Shown: piece by piece, positions 10,481 through 21,878 of the stretch
Layout: each line of letters opens with the position of its first letter
Numbering within the stretch: the first letter of the stretch is position 1
Source: Klebsiella sp. RIT-PI-d
GTDB lineage: Bacteria; Pseudomonadota; Gammaproteobacteria; Enterobacterales; Enterobacteriaceae
Reading direction: 5' to 3'
Assembly (NCBI RefSeq): GCF_001187865.1
Contig: NZ_LGIT01000007.1
Location: forward strand, 1 to 64,000
Length of the DNA stretch: 64,000 nt
Position numbers and translations under genes: made by a program
The notes under the pieces: model-generated
Seen by the model: only the letters and a program-made list of their open reading frames with translations
The model's database searches: none
What the model was told of the DNA's origin: nothing

Positions 10481-11485
10481 CTAAATAAGAGACTGAGTTT
10501 CAGCAAAACCGAAACGAATATTGGCACATTGCATGGCCTGCGCCGCTGCGCCTTTTAGCAGGTTGTCTTCTGTAGCAACCACAATCAGATGCTCGCCCTG
10601 TACCGCAAAGCCGATATCACAGAATGGCAAACCCACCACGTTTTTCAATGCGGGGACGCCTTTATCATATAAACGTACCAGCGGTTTATCGGCATAGGCT
10701 TGCTGGAAAGCGTCGGCCACCTGCTGTTGCGTGACGCCCGGTTTCAGGCGGCAGGTAATGGTTTCCAGAATGCCGCGCGGAAAACTGCCCAGATGCGGCG
10801 TAAAAATCACGTCCGTACCGAGATGGGTACTGATTTCCGGATGATGACGATGATTAAAAATACCGTAGGGTTGCAGGCTAACTTCACAAAAGCTATTACC
10901 GATGGCCGCTTTACGTCCCGCGCCACTGACGCCGCTGGTGGCGTTAATGACCGGCCACTGATTCAGATCCAACAGGTTATTATCGATTAATGGCTTGAGT
11001 GAGAGCTGCGCCGCCGTCGGATAACATCCCGGCACGGCAATCAGCTGTGCCTCTTTAAGACGATCCAAACTCCATTCCGCCAGGCCGTAGACCGCTTGCT
11101 CAAGCAGGTCAGGATGCTGATGCGTGAAGCCATAGTATTTCTCATAGAACGCCAGATCGTTAACCCGGAATGCGCCAGAGAGATCAAACACTACGCAGCC
11201 TGCCGCCAGAAATTGTGGGGCCAGGTCATGGCTGACCTCATGCGCCGTAGCAAGAAACACCACGTCGATGCCTGCGCTAAATTCGCTGATGTCGGACATC
11301 GGCTGTAAAGGCAGATCAACAACGCCTTTCAGCTGCGGATGTAAATCAGAGATTAATTTTCCTGCATCATTGCTTTGCGCTGAGACGGTCAAAGCGGTTA
11401 TGGTCATATCAGGATGGCGATTTACATAGGTCACGAGCTCTGCGCCAGCATAACCACTGGCACCCACAATCAGCGTATTTAACAT
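10481..11485 (-). CDS. argC: N-acetyl-gamma-glutamyl-phosphate reductase
   Basis: NADPH-dependent reduction of N-acetylglutamyl phosphate in arginine synthesis. The 334-residue protein has the nucleotide-binding start [12 protein letters not shown] and the catalytic Cys in the [10 protein letters not shown] motif near residue 154. First gene of argCBH. Its promoter faces the argE promoter across a shared ARG box pair. Confidence 0.97.
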   Translation of the reverse strand: MLNTLIVGASGYAGAELVTYVNRHPDMTITALTVSAQSNDAGKLISDLHPQLKGVVDLPLQPMSDISEFSAGIDVVFLATAHEVSHDLAPQFLAAGCVVFDLSGAFRVNDLAFYEKYYGFTHQHPDLLEQAVYGLAEWSLDRLKEAQLIAVPGCYPTAAQLSLKPLIDNNLLDLNQWPVINATSGVSGAGRKAAIGNSFCEVSLQPYGIFNHRHHPEISTHLGTDVIFTPHLGSFPRGILETITCRLKPGVTQQQVADAFQQAYADKPLVRLYDKGVPALKNVVGLPFCDIGFAVQGEHLIVVATEDNLLKGAAAQAMQCANIRFGFAETQSLI

Positions 11486-11598
11486 TAGGGCGGTTCACCT
11501 TCTGCGTCTGTTTGCCAGGGAAGACCGAAATCTCCCTCACTCTGTTAAGCGTATTAACATCACCTTACAGCCGGTGGGTTTTCTTACGCTCAACGATA

Positions 11599-11637
11599 AT
11601 GTATTTTTATTCATAAATACTGCATGAATATTGATAC
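11599..11637. promoter_or_regulatory. Paired ARG boxes (ArgR operator) for argCBH and argE
   Basis: Two 18-base ARG boxes lie end to end between argC and argE: one around ATGTATTTTTATTCAT (11599-11614) and one around ATACTGCATGAATATTGATA (11618-11637). In E. coli the same pair is bound by the ArgR hexamer with arginine and represses both face-to-face promoters. The layout here is the same. Confidence 0.88.
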
Positions 11638-11662
11638 TATCATGACCCGAGGCGTGTCAACA

Positions 11663-12814
11663 ATGAAAAAGAAATTACCCCCATTTATCGAGATTTACCG
11701 CGCCCTGATCGCCACTCCGTCGATCAGCGCGACGGAAGAAGCGCTGGATCAGAGTAATGCGTCTTTAATCAATCTGCTGGCAGGCTGGTTTGGCGATTTG
11801 GGATTCAATGTGGAAGTGCAGCCGGTGCCCGGCACACGTAATAAAGTTAACATGCTGGCCAGTATTGGTCAGGGTGCGGGGGGGCTATTGCTCGCCGGAC
11901 ATACTGATACCGTGCCGTTTGATGACGGCCGCTGGACGCGCGATCCGTTCACTCTGACCGAGCATGAGGGCAAGCTGTACGGTCTTGGCACCGCCGATAT
12001 GAAAGGCTTTTTTGCTTTTATTCTCGATGCCCTGCGCGACGTTGACGTTACGCAGCTGAAAAAACCACTTTATATTCTGGCTACTGCTGACGAAGAGACC
12101 AGCATGGCGGGCGCGCGTTACTTTTCAGAAACCACCGCCCTGCGCCCGGACTGCGCAATTATCGGTGAACCGACGTCGTTACAGCCGGTGCGTGCGCACA
12201 AAGGGCATATTTCTAATGCGATCCGCGTGCTCGGGCAATCGGGACACTCCAGCGATCCGGCTCGCGGCGTTAATGCCATTGAATTAATGCATGATGCTAT
12301 CGGGCGCATCCTGCACCTGCGCGATGAACTAAAAGAGCGCTATCACTATGAGGCGTTTACCGTTCCGTATCCAACGCTGAATCTGGGGCATATCCACGGT
12401 GGCGACGCGGCAAACCGTATTTGCGCCTGCTGCGAGTTACATCTGGATATTCGTCCGCTGCCGGGCATGACGCTTGACGATTTGAACGGTTTACTGAACG
12501 AGGCCCTGGCACCGGTAAGCGAGCGCTGGCCGGGTCGTCTGAATGTAGCCGAGCTGCATCCGCCGATCCCCGGTTATGAATGTCCGCCGGATCACCAATT
12601 AGTCCAGGTAGTTGAGAAGCTGCTCGGCGCGCAAACTGAGGTTGTGAACTATTGCACCGAAGCGCCGTTCATTCAGACGCTGTGCCCGACGCTGGTGCTG
12701 GGGCCAGGCTCTATCAATCAGGCGCATCAGCCGGATGAGTATCTTGAGACCCGTTTTATCAAGCCGACACGGGAGCTGATTACGCAAGTCGTACACCACT
12801 TTTGCTGGCACTAA
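11663..12814 (+). CDS. argE: Acetylornithine deacetylase
   Basis: Metal-dependent hydrolysis of N-acetylornithine to ornithine and acetate in the linear arginine pathway. The 383-residue length equals E. coli ArgE. M20-family metal ligands are visible in [12 protein letters not shown] (His80 and Asp82 region), GTADMKG (Asp112), DEETSM (Glu144/145) and the C-terminal [13 protein letters not shown] His. The frame is open 13 codons upstream across the operator. The ATG at 11663 gives the family N-terminus. Confidence 0.97.
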   Translation: MKKKLPPFIEIYRALIATPSISATEEALDQSNASLINLLAGWFGDLGFNVEVQPVPGTRNKVNMLASIGQGAGGLLLAGHTDTVPFDDGRWTRDPFTLTEHEGKLYGLGTADMKGFFAFILDALRDVDVTQLKKPLYILATADEETSMAGARYFSETTALRPDCAIIGEPTSLQPVRAHKGHISNAIRVLGQSGHSSDPARGVNAIELMHDAIGRILHLRDELKERYHYEAFTVPYPTLNLGHIHGGDAANRICACCELHLDIRPLPGMTLDDLNGLLNEALAPVSERWPGRLNVAELHPPIPGYECPPDHQLVQVVEKLLGAQTEVVNYCTEAPFIQTLCPTLVLGPGSINQAHQPDEYLETRFIKPTRELITQVVHHFCWH

Positions 12815-13088
12815 ACTCAGCCAAAAAGGGTTAACGCGCAGGTAACTCATATAAGCAAAACTTATCTGTTTAACACTGTGTTAACCCGAATAAATCGCGG
12901 CGCTTTTTTCGTTTGCTGAAGCGATTTCGCAGCAATTGACGTCAGGGATTTTACGTGGCTTTATAAAAGACGATGTCTATGCCTGAAGCTGAAAGCCCGG
13001 GTAAAGACAACGTCGTTCACGTTGCTCCAGGGCGACCTGAAAAGATGACGTGTATAACAAAATAAAATGAATGGGGTGTCTGGGTAAC

Positions 13089-15740
13089 ATGAACGAACAA
13101 TATTCCGCGTTGCGTAGTAATGTCAGTATGCTCGGCAAACTGCTGGGAGAGACCATCAAAGATGCGTTGGGAGAGAATATTCTCGATCGCGTCGAAACCA
13201 TCCGTAAGCTGTCTAAATCTTCCCGTGCAGGCAATGAAGCTAATCGTCAGGAGTTGCTGACTACGCTGCAAAACTTGTCGAATGACGAACTGCTGCCCGT
13301 CGCCCGCGCTTTCAGCCAGTTTTTGAATCTGGCCAATACTGCCGAGCAGTACCATAGCATCTCACCAAAAGGTGAAGGTGCCAGCAATCCGGAAATTATT
13401 GCCCGCACCCTGAAAAAACTCAAAAATCAACCTGAGCTTAATGAGGCTGAGATTAAAAAAGCCGTTGAGTCGCTGTCGCTTGAACTGGTGCTGACCGCCC
13501 ACCCAACAGAAATTACTCGCCGCACGCTGATCCATAAAATGGGCGAGGTTAACGCCTGCCTGAAGCAGCTCGACAATAACGATCTGGTGGATTACGAGCG
13601 TAACCAGCTTATGCGCCGTCTGCGCCAGCTGATCGCCCAGTCATGGCATACCGATGAAATTCGTAAATATCGTCCGACGCCGGTCGATGAAGCTAAATGG
13701 GGTTTTGCCGTTGTTGAAAATAGCCTGTGGGAAGGCGTGCCGAGCTATCTGCGTGAACTGAACGAGCAGTTGGAAGAGCATCTGGGCTATCGGCTACCGG
13801 TCGATTTTGTCCCGGTACGCTTCACCTCATGGATGGGCGGCGACCGCGACGGCAATCCGAATGTAACCGCCGATATTTCTCGTCACGTCTTACTGCTAAG
13901 CCGCTGGAAAGCCACTGACCTGTTTCTGAAAGATATTCAGCTACTGATTTCTGAGCTGTCGATGGTGGAATGCAGCGATGCACTGCGCGAGCAGGTTGGC
14001 GAAGAGGGCGCACAGGAGCCATACCGCTATCTGCTGAAAAACCTGCGCGGTCAGCTCATGGCTACCCAAAGCTGGCTGGAGGCACGTCTTAAAGGCCAGC
14101 GTCTGCCAAAACCGGCAGGGCTGTTAACCCAGAACGAACAGCTGTGGGAACCGCTTTACGCCTGCTATCAATCGCTTCAGGCCTGCGGGCTTGGCATTAT
14201 TGCCAACGGTGAACTGCTCGACACCCTGCGCCGCGTAAAATGTTTTGGCGTTCCGCTGGTGCGCATTGATATCCGCCAGGAAAGCACGCGTCATACCGAA
14301 GCGCTGGGCGAACTGACCCGCTATCTTGGTATTGGCGATTACGAAAGCTGGTCGGAAGCTGACAAACAGGCCTTCCTGATCCGCGAACTGAACTCAAAAC
14401 GTCCACTGTTACCGCGTCAGTGGGAGCCGAGTGAAGAAACCCGCGAAGTGCTCGACACCTGTAAGGTGATCGCCGAAGCGCCGTATGGCTCGGTGGCTGC
14501 CTACGTTATTTCGATGGCCAAAACGCCGTCCGACGTGCTGGCGGTTCATCTGCTGCTGAAAGAGGCAGGTATAGGTTTTGCTCTGCCGGTCGCCCCACTG
14601 TTTGAAACCCTGGACGACCTCAACAACGCTAACGATGTTATGAGCCAGCTGCTTAATATCGACTGGTATCGCGGCTTTATTCAGGGCAAACAGATGGTCA
14701 TGATTGGCTATTCTGACTCGGCAAAAGACGCGGGTGTAATGGCGGCGTCCTGGGCGCAATATCAGGCGCAGGATGCGCTGATTAAGACCTGTGAGAAAGC
14801 CGGTATCGAACTGACCCTGTTCCACGGCCGCGGCGGCTCTATTGGTCGCGGCGGTGCGCCTGCACATGCAGCATTGCTTTCACAGCCGCCGGGTAGCCTG
14901 AAAGGCGGCCTGCGCGTCACTGAGCAAGGTGAGATGATCCGCTTTAAGTACGGTCTGCCAGAAATCACCATTAGCAGCCTGTCGCTTTACACCGGCGCGA
15001 TTCTGGAAGCTAACCTGCTGCCGCCGCCGGAGCCGAAAGAAGCCTGGCGTCATATTATGGACGAGCTGTCTGACATCTCCTGCGATATGTATCGCGGCTT
15101 TGTGCGCGAAAACGAGGATTTTGTGCCTTACTTCCGTTCCGCAACGCCGGAGCAGGAACTGGGCAAACTGCCGCTGGGTTCGCGCCCGGCAAAACGTCGC
15201 CCTACCGGCGGCGTGGAATCACTACGTGCTATTCCGTGGATCTTCGCCTGGACCCAGAACCGTCTGATGCTGCCCGCCTGGTTAGGTGCCGGTGCCGCGC
15301 TGCAAAAAGTGGTGGAAGATGGTAAACAGAGCAAACTGGAAGCCATGTGCCGCGACTGGCCATTTTTCTCTACGCGCCTGGGCATGCTGGAGATGGTTTA
15401 TTCGAAAGCCGATCTGTGGCTGGCGGAATATTACGATCAGCGGCTGGTGAAAAAAGAACTCTGGCCGCTGGGTGCCGAACTGCGCGAACTGCTGGAAGCT
15501 GACATTAAGGTGGTGCTGGCGATCGCTAACGACTCACACCTGATGGCCGACCTGCCGTGGATCGCCGAGTCTATTCAGTTGCGTAATGTGTATACCGACC
15601 CGCTGAACGTCCTTCAGGCCGAGCTATTGCACCGCTCTCGCTGTACTGAAGAAGAAGGTAACGAGCCGGACGCACGCGTAGAGCAGGCGCTAATGGTCAC
15701 AATAGCCGGCGTTGCCGCAGGTATGCGCAATACCGGTTGA
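13089..15740 (+). CDS. ppc: Phosphoenolpyruvate carboxylase
   Basis: Anaplerotic carboxylation of phosphoenolpyruvate to oxaloacetate, cytoplasmic tetramer, activated by acetyl-CoA and fructose bisphosphate and inhibited by aspartate. The 883-residue length is identical to E. coli. Visible motifs are [14 protein letters not shown] with catalytic His138, [10 protein letters not shown] near 241, SDSAKDAG with the catalytic Lys near 546, the [12 protein letters not shown] loop near 578, and the C-terminal RNTG. The frame opens six codons earlier, but MNEQYSALR at 13089 is the family start. The 273-base upstream gap presumably holds its promoter. Confidence 0.98.
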   Translation: MNEQYSALRSNVSMLGKLLGETIKDALGENILDRVETIRKLSKSSRAGNEANRQELLTTLQNLSNDELLPVARAFSQFLNLANTAEQYHSISPKGEGASNPEIIARTLKKLKNQPELNEAEIKKAVESLSLELVLTAHPTEITRRTLIHKMGEVNACLKQLDNNDLVDYERNQLMRRLRQLIAQSWHTDEIRKYRPTPVDEAKWGFAVVENSLWEGVPSYLRELNEQLEEHLGYRLPVDFVPVRFTSWMGGDRDGNPNVTADISRHVLLLSRWKATDLFLKDIQLLISELSMVECSDALREQVGEEGAQEPYRYLLKNLRGQLMATQSWLEARLKGQRLPKPAGLLTQNEQLWEPLYACYQSLQACGLGIIANGELLDTLRRVKCFGVPLVRIDIRQESTRHTEALGELTRYLGIGDYESWSEADKQAFLIRELNSKRPLLPRQWEPSEETREVLDTCKVIAEAPYGSVAAYVISMAKTPSDVLAVHLLLKEAGIGFALPVAPLFETLDDLNNANDVMSQLLNIDWYRGFIQGKQMVMIGYSDSAKDAGVMAASWAQYQAQDALIKTCEKAGIELTLFHGRGGSIGRGGAPAHAALLSQPPGSLKGGLRVTEQGEMIRFKYGLPEITISSLSLYTGAILEANLLPPPEPKEAWRHIMDELSDISCDMYRGFVRENEDFVPYFRSATPEQELGKLPLGSRPAKRRPTGGVESLRAIPWIFAWTQNRLMLPAWLGAGAALQKVVEDGKQSKLEAMCRDWPFFSTRLGMLEMVYSKADLWLAEYYDQRLVKKELWPLGAELRELLEADIKVVLAIANDSHLMADLPWIAESIQLRNVYTDPLNVLQAELLHRSRCTEEEGNEPDARVEQALMVTIAGVAAGMRNTG

Positions 15741-15751
15741 TTATCCTCATA

Positions 15752-15782
15752 CCTCTTACGCCGCCGGGCGTAAGAGGTCTTT
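15752..15782 (+). terminator. Intrinsic terminator after ppc
   Basis: An 11-base stem CCTCTTACGCC/GGCGTAAGAGG follows the ppc stop, then a short T-rich tail (TCTTTCT). Confidence 0.8.
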
Positions 15783-15883
15783 CTCATCTGTTCCCCGAAT
15801 CAGCATTACGCCCTGGAAAAATTAAGGTTGACTTAAGGTTCGGTCATTACGCTTGCCGGTAAATTTTTCTACAGGCCAAACGT

Positions 15884-17617
15884 ATGTCTTCCTCTCCATC
15901 CCAACCTGAACCATCGTTCAGCTGGAAAGCCCTCGGCTGGGCATTACTCTACTTTTGCTTTTTCTCTACCGTATTACAGGCCGTCATCACATTTAGCGGT
16001 TTTAGCGGCACCAACGGTTTACGTGATTCGCTGCTCTATAGCACGCTCTGGCTACTGCCTGTGTCTCTGTTTCCACACCGTACCCGCCTTATTGCCGCGC
16101 TGATCGGCGTGGTGCTATGGGCATCATCGCTGGCGGTACTCAGCTATTATGTGATCTACGGTCAGGAATTCTCGCAAAGCGTCCTGTTTGTGATGTTTGA
16201 AACCAATGCCAGCGAAGCCAGTGAATATTTTAGCCAGTATTTTAGCCTGAAGCTGGTTGCGATCGCCGTCATTTATACCGCCGTCACGATCCTGTTGTGG
16301 TCACGTTTGCGCCCCATCTTTATTCCCCGCCCCTGGCGCTGGGTGGTGTCATTAGCTCTGTTCTACGCGCTGCTCGTACAACCGGTTGCCAGTAATATGC
16401 TGACCCGGGATAAAACGTTTGAACGCGCAGTGGGTTCGCTGTCAACGCGCCTGGAGCCTGCCGCACCTTGGCAGTTTGTTACGGGCTATTATCAGTATCG
16501 TCAACAGCTGGACAGTCTGAATAATCTGTTGGATAAAAATAGCGCCCTTGCCCCGCTGAATAATTTCCAGGATACCTCGGGCAATGCCCCGCGCACGCTG
16601 GTGCTGGTTATTGGCGAATCGACCCAACGTGGCCGCATGAGTCTGTACGGTTATCCGCGTAAAACCACCCCTGAGCTGGATGCGCTGCATAACACTGATA
16701 ATCATCTGACGGTCTTTGATAATGTGGTGACTTCGCGCCCTTATACCATTGAGATCCTGCAACAGGCGCTCACCTTTGCAGATGAGCAGCATCCCGATCT
16801 GTATCTGACCCGGCCCTCGCTGATGAATATGATGAAACAGGCCGGCTACAAGACATTCTGGATCACTAATCAGCAAACGCTGACTGCACGTAATACCATG
16901 CTGACGGTATTTTCCAGGCAAACCGATAAGCAGTTTTATATGAATCAGGAGCGGATGCAGAGCGCGCGTGAGTATGACACGAATGTGCTGGCGCCATTTA
17001 AAGCGGTGATGAACGATCCTGCACCGAAGAAATTTATTATCGTTCATTTGCTGGGGACGCACATTAAATACAAATATCGCTATCCGGCGGATGAGGGCAC
17101 TTTTGACGGTAAAACTGATGATATACCGGCAGGTCTTAGTGCCGTTGAGCGGGAAGCGTATAACGATTATGACAATGCCAACCGCTATAACGATCGCGTT
17201 GTCGCCAGCCTGATTAATGATTACAAAGCGACCGATCCTAACGGTTTCCTGCTCTACTTCTCCGATCATGGTGAAGAGGTATACGACACGCCGCCGCATC
17301 ACACCCAGGGACGCAATGAAGAGAGTCCGACGCGTCATATGTACACTATTCCGTTCCTGCTGTGGACATCTGAGAAATGGCAGAGGGCGCATCCGCGTGA
17401 TTTTTCTGGCGACACCCACCGTAAATACAGCAGTTCTCAGCTGATCCACACCTGGTCAGATTTGGCCGGCTTGCGCTATAACGGGTACGATCCGACGCGT
17501 TCAATAGTCAGTCCGCAATTTGTTGAAGCCACGCGCTGGATTGGCAATCCCTATAAGAAAAAAGCGCTGATTAATTATGATTCACTGCCCTTTGGCGAGC
17601 TAACGGGCAATCAGTAG
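15884..17617 (+). CDS. eptC: Phosphoethanolamine transferase for LPS core
   Basis: Inner-membrane enzyme of the EptA/EptB/CptA family. EptC adds phosphoethanolamine to the heptose I phosphate of the LPS core. The 577 residues match E. coli EptC (CptA, YijP). Five hydrophobic segments fill about residues 15-200, followed by a periplasmic sulfatase-fold domain from about residue 230. That domain has the nucleophile motif VIGESTQRGRMSLYGY and metal ligands in HLLGTH and FSDHGEEVYD. It stands alone after ppc with its own terminator. Confidence 0.95.
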   Translation: MSSSPSQPEPSFSWKALGWALLYFCFFSTVLQAVITFSGFSGTNGLRDSLLYSTLWLLPVSLFPHRTRLIAALIGVVLWASSLAVLSYYVIYGQEFSQSVLFVMFETNASEASEYFSQYFSLKLVAIAVIYTAVTILLWSRLRPIFIPRPWRWVVSLALFYALLVQPVASNMLTRDKTFERAVGSLSTRLEPAAPWQFVTGYYQYRQQLDSLNNLLDKNSALAPLNNFQDTSGNAPRTLVLVIGESTQRGRMSLYGYPRKTTPELDALHNTDNHLTVFDNVVTSRPYTIEILQQALTFADEQHPDLYLTRPSLMNMMKQAGYKTFWITNQQTLTARNTMLTVFSRQTDKQFYMNQERMQSAREYDTNVLAPFKAVMNDPAPKKFIIVHLLGTHIKYKYRYPADEGTFDGKTDDIPAGLSAVEREAYNDYDNANRYNDRVVASLINDYKATDPNGFLLYFSDHGEEVYDTPPHHTQGRNEESPTRHMYTIPFLLWTSEKWQRAHPRDFSGDTHRKYSSSQLIHTWSDLAGLRYNGYDPTRSIVSPQFVEATRWIGNPYKKKALINYDSLPFGELTGNQ

Positions 17618-17627
17618 TTATTACCAA

Positions 17628-17654
17628 GCCATGCTGTAACAGCATGGCCTTTTT
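17628..17654 (+). terminator. Intrinsic terminator after eptC
   Basis: Stem GCCATGCT/AGCATGGC with a five-base loop, then CTTTTT, ten bases after the eptC stop. Confidence 0.88.
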
Positions 17655-18007
17655 ATGCTTCCCGGCGAAATAAATTCTTTAGCCATATTCCAGACACATT
17701 TACCTGCCTAAAATATTAATGAATCAATTAATACGATAACGTTAAAAATACCTGTAAAATAATATTTTAAACTATCATCCGCATACACGATCGATAGAAT
17801 ATTTTGGTAAAAAAAGGCGTAGCGGGAGATGACTTTTCCTAAAAATAACGTAATTACCCCCTGCGAATAGCGAAACTTTTCTCCTCTCCTGTAGGTATCA
17901 TCCCCCTATTATTAAAAATCACCTGCTAATACGCTTGCGCGCATCGCTGGTCATTCTCGCGACAAGAAAAATATAAACACCCTACTTTATTTTTGAGCGA
18001 ATATGTT
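17655..18007. other. AT-rich gene-free stretch upstream of the cysteine module
   Basis: About 350 bases between the eptC terminator and the permease start contain no ORF I would support. The DNA is AT-rich and should hold the promoter and control sites of the permease-desulfidase pair. I cannot assign a specific operator by eye. Confidence 0.6.
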
Positions 18008-19339
18008 ATGAAAACTCTTAATAAGAACAGCACTATTATAGATACATCTATACCTCGCCGTCGGGCGGAGATGACAAAAGACGAATGGCGTGAAGCGACC
18101 AAATTCGACAGTATGGATACCGGCTGGGTGATCATGAGTATTGGCATGGCGATTGGCGCGGGCATTGTCTTCTTGCCCGTCCAGGTCGGCCTGATGGGAT
18201 TATGGGTATTTCTGCTGTCTTCAGTTATTGGTTACCCGGCGATGTATCTTTTCCAGCGCCTGTTTATTAATACGCTGGCAGAGTCGCCAGAATGCAAAGA
18301 TTACCCCAGCGTAATCAGCGGCTATCTTGGCAAGAACTGGGGTATCTTATTAGGCGCACTCTATTTTGTGATGCTGGTGATCTGGATGTTTGTTTACTCC
18401 ACCGCGATCACTAATGACAGCGCATCCTATTTACAAACTTTCGGCGTAACAGAGGATCTGCTGTCCGACAATCCATTTTATGGACTGATACTGATTTGTA
18501 TTTTAGTGGTGATCTCCTCGCGGGGTGAAAAACTCCTTTTTAAAATTTCAACCGGCATGGTACTCACCAAATTACTGGTGGTTGCAGCTCTCGGTGTTGC
18601 GATGGTTGGCATGTGGCATTTATATAATGTTGGCTCGTTACCGCCGCTGGGCTTACTGATCAAAAACGCCATCATCACGTTGCCATTTACCTTAACGTCT
18701 ATTTTATTTATCCAGACGTTAAGCCCTATGGTGATCTCCTATCGCTCACGGGAAAAATCCATTGAAGTCGCACGGTATAAAGCCCTGCGAGCAATGAATA
18801 TCGCCTTTGGTATTTTATTCGTCACCGTCTTCTTCTACGCGGTGTCTTTTACCCTCGCAATGGGCCATGAAGAAGCGGTAAAAGCCTATGAGCAAAATAT
18901 CTCAGCGCTGGCAATCGCGGCAAAATTTATCAGTGGTGCGGGCGCTGGCTGGGTAAAAATCGTCAGCGTGGTCCTCAATATTTTTGCCGTAATGACCGCT
19001 TTCTTTGGCGTATATCTGGGCTTTCGCGAAGCGGCGCAGGGCATTGTGATGAATTTGCTGCGGCGTAAATATCCCGCCGAGCGTATTCAGGAAAAATGGG
19101 TACAGCGCGGCATTATGCTGTTAGCGATTTTGCTGGCGTGGAGCGCCATCGTACTTAATGCGCCGGTGCTGAGTTTTACCTCTATCTGTAGCCCCATTTT
19201 CGGTCTGGTCGGCTGCTTAATTCCGGCATGGCTGGTCTATCAGGTACCGACCCTGCACAAATATAAAGGCACGTCGCTGGTCATAATCATCATTACTGGC
19301 CTTCTGCTGTGTGTCTCTCCGTTCCTCGCCTTCTCCTGA
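18008..19339 (+). CDS. HAAAP-family amino acid permease (serine/cysteine type)
   Basis: A 443-residue inner-membrane protein with about eleven hydrophobic segments. It belongs to the hydroxy/aromatic amino acid permease family with SdaC, TdcC and the E. coli cysteine/serine transporters DlsT (YhaO) and YhjV. The N-terminal motif SMDTGWVIMSIGMAIGAGI and SYLGKNW-like loops support this. The next gene, 23 bases on, encodes a cysteine desulfidase, so the likely substrate is cysteine (L or D) or serine. The start at 18008 has GAGCGA at a proper distance; a TTG five codons earlier is in frame but less likely. It is not part of the conserved E. coli order at this place. Confidence 0.85.
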   Translation: MKTLNKNSTIIDTSIPRRRAEMTKDEWREATKFDSMDTGWVIMSIGMAIGAGIVFLPVQVGLMGLWVFLLSSVIGYPAMYLFQRLFINTLAESPECKDYPSVISGYLGKNWGILLGALYFVMLVIWMFVYSTAITNDSASYLQTFGVTEDLLSDNPFYGLILICILVVISSRGEKLLFKISTGMVLTKLLVVAALGVAMVGMWHLYNVGSLPPLGLLIKNAIITLPFTLTSILFIQTLSPMVISYRSREKSIEVARYKALRAMNIAFGILFVTVFFYAVSFTLAMGHEEAVKAYEQNISALAIAAKFISGAGAGWVKIVSVVLNIFAVMTAFFGVYLGFREAAQGIVMNLLRRKYPAERIQEKWVQRGIMLLAILLAWSAIVLNAPVLSFTSICSPIFGLVGCLIPAWLVYQVPTLHKYKGTSLVIIIITGLLLCVSPFLAFS

Positions 19340-19362
19340 TATACATGTAAAAGGTCATGATC

Positions 19363-20673
19363 ATGTCTGAATCTGAAATGAGTCCACTGTGGGACTGCTT
19401 TATTGATGCTGTGCGTGAAGAGGTTAAACCTGCGCTGGGTTGCACTGAGCCGATTTCGCTGGCGCTGGCCGCCGCGGTTGCAGCGGCAAAGCTGGACGGT
19501 GAACCTGAACGCATTGAGGCCTGGGTCTCCCCTAATCTGATGAAAAATGGGATGGGCGTTACCGTACCGGGCACCGGCATGGTCGGCTTACCTGTCGCTG
19601 CGGCGCTGGGCGCGCTGGGCGGTAATGCCGCAGCCGGGCTGGAAGTACTGAAAACAGCCACACCCCGATCCATAGCCGGAGCGAAAGCCATGCTAGCGGC
19701 GGGAAAGGTACGCGTCATGATCCAGTTCCCCTGTGAAGATATCCTTTACGCTCGCGCTAAAGTCTGGTGCGGCAATGCGTGGGCCAGCGCAACGATTACC
19801 GGTGAGCATACCCGCGTTGTAGAAATCGCTAATCAGGATGCCGTGCTGTTCCAGCGGTCGGAGGAGAGGCCGCAAACCGTCGCGGATTCACCGCTGTCCG
19901 CCCTTGCTGACGCGTCACTGGCAGACATTTTCCAGTTCATTAGTCGCGTTCCTCTGGAGCGCATTCGCTTTATTCTGGAGGCGGCACGGCTGAACGGCGC
20001 ACTGTCAGAGGCAGGATTAGCCGGGAAATGGGGACTGCACATCGGTGCCACGCTGAAAAAACAGTGCGCGCGCGGCCTGCTGGCGGACGATCTCTCTACC
20101 GCCATAGTGATCCGCACCAGCGCCGCTTCGGATGCGCGAATGGGCGGTGCCACACTCCCCGCCATGAGCAACTCCGGCTCGGGTAACCAGGGGATCGCCG
20201 CCACCGTGCCGGTAATGGTCGTCGCTGAGTATTTTAATGCTGACGATGAAAGACTGGCCCGGGCGCTAATGCTTTCGCATTTGAGCGCTATTTATATTCA
20301 TTATCAACTGCCAAAATTATCCGCGCTGTGTGCGGCCACAACCGCATCAATGGGTGCGGCGGCAGGTATGGCGTGGCTGGTGGATGGACGTTATGACACG
20401 ATAGCCATCGCCATCGGCAATATGATTGGTGATATCAGCGGCATGATTTGCGATGGCGCATCGAATAGCTGCGCGATGAAAGTGTCGACCAGCGTATCGG
20501 CGGCGTGGAAAGCGGTACTTATGGCGCTGGATAACACAGCCGTTTCAGGCAATGACGGCATTGTGGCCCACGATGTTGAGCACTCTATTGCCAATCTGTG
20601 CGCGCTCGCCTGCCAGTCGATGCAACAAACCGATCGGCAGATTATTGAGATTATGGCCAATAAAGCTAATTAG
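19363..20673 (+). CDS. L-cysteine desulfidase (CyuA/YhaM family, UPF0597)
   Basis: Predicted iron-sulfur enzyme that breaks L-cysteine into pyruvate, ammonia and sulfide. The protein is 436 residues, the family size. Cysteines that fit the [4Fe-4S] ligands of the archaeal enzyme are seen in [12 protein letters not shown] near residue 24, in [15 protein letters not shown] near 325, and in [14 protein letters not shown] near 365. Two in-frame ATGs lie six bases apart. The second has AAGG at the better distance. Co-transcription with the upstream permease makes a cysteine uptake and degradation unit like E. coli cyuPA, found here at a different chromosomal site. The symbol is left blank because orthology to cyuA is not proven. 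Confidence 0.88.
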   Translation: MSESEMSPLWDCFIDAVREEVKPALGCTEPISLALAAAVAAAKLDGEPERIEAWVSPNLMKNGMGVTVPGTGMVGLPVAAALGALGGNAAAGLEVLKTATPRSIAGAKAMLAAGKVRVMIQFPCEDILYARAKVWCGNAWASATITGEHTRVVEIANQDAVLFQRSEERPQTVADSPLSALADASLADIFQFISRVPLERIRFILEAARLNGALSEAGLAGKWGLHIGATLKKQCARGLLADDLSTAIVIRTSAASDARMGGATLPAMSNSGSGNQGIAATVPVMVVAEYFNADDERLARALMLSHLSAIYIHYQLPKLSALCAATTASMGAAAGMAWLVDGRYDTIAIAIGNMIGDISGMICDGASNSCAMKVSTSVSAAWKAVLMALDNTAVSGNDGIVAHDVEHSIANLCALACQSMQQTDRQIIEIMANKAN

Positions 20674-20678
20674 ACGTA

Positions 20679-20706
20679 ACCGGGCGGAGAAACGCTGCCC
20701 GGTGTT

Positions 20707-20708
<2 letters not shown>
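20679..20708. terminator. Bidirectional terminator between the desulfidase gene and metF
   Basis: Stem ACCGGGC/GCCCGGT with an 11-base loop, then GTTTTAT on the plus strand, lies between the converging genes and reaches into the metF stop codon. Confidence 0.78.
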
Positions 20709-21600
<892 letters not shown>

Positions 21601-21642
21601 TTACCTCATCAATCGCGTGTCATTATTATGTATGCTATGAAC

Positions 21643-21667
21643 ATCTATCCGTTTAGACGTCCAGATG
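21643..21667. promoter_or_regulatory. MetJ operator upstream of metF
   Basis: Three adjacent eight-base met boxes (TCTATCCG, TTTAGACG, TCCAGATG), related to the AGACGTCT consensus, lie about 45-70 bases before the metF start. MetJ with S-adenosylmethionine should bind here to repress metF. Confidence 0.8.
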
Positions 21668-21878
21668 TAAAAATGACGGAAAAGCGGTCGGACGTCAATA
21701 GAAAGATCGGGGGAATGCGTGAGGAATGTTCAGGGAAGATGAAAATGATTCACGATGCTGTCGAAGCAATGCGCATTACTGATGTGTTTTTCCTGGTAGC
21801 AAAGACGGTGTAAAGCGAAGAGACGTGCACGCTTCCTGTTATGAAGAATGCACGTTAATGGCAGATTTGATAACTCCC

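Noticed and set aside
16442-17449. A 335-codon open frame antisense to eptC
   Set aside because: It is the complement of a well-supported gene, with no family resemblance and no start signal.
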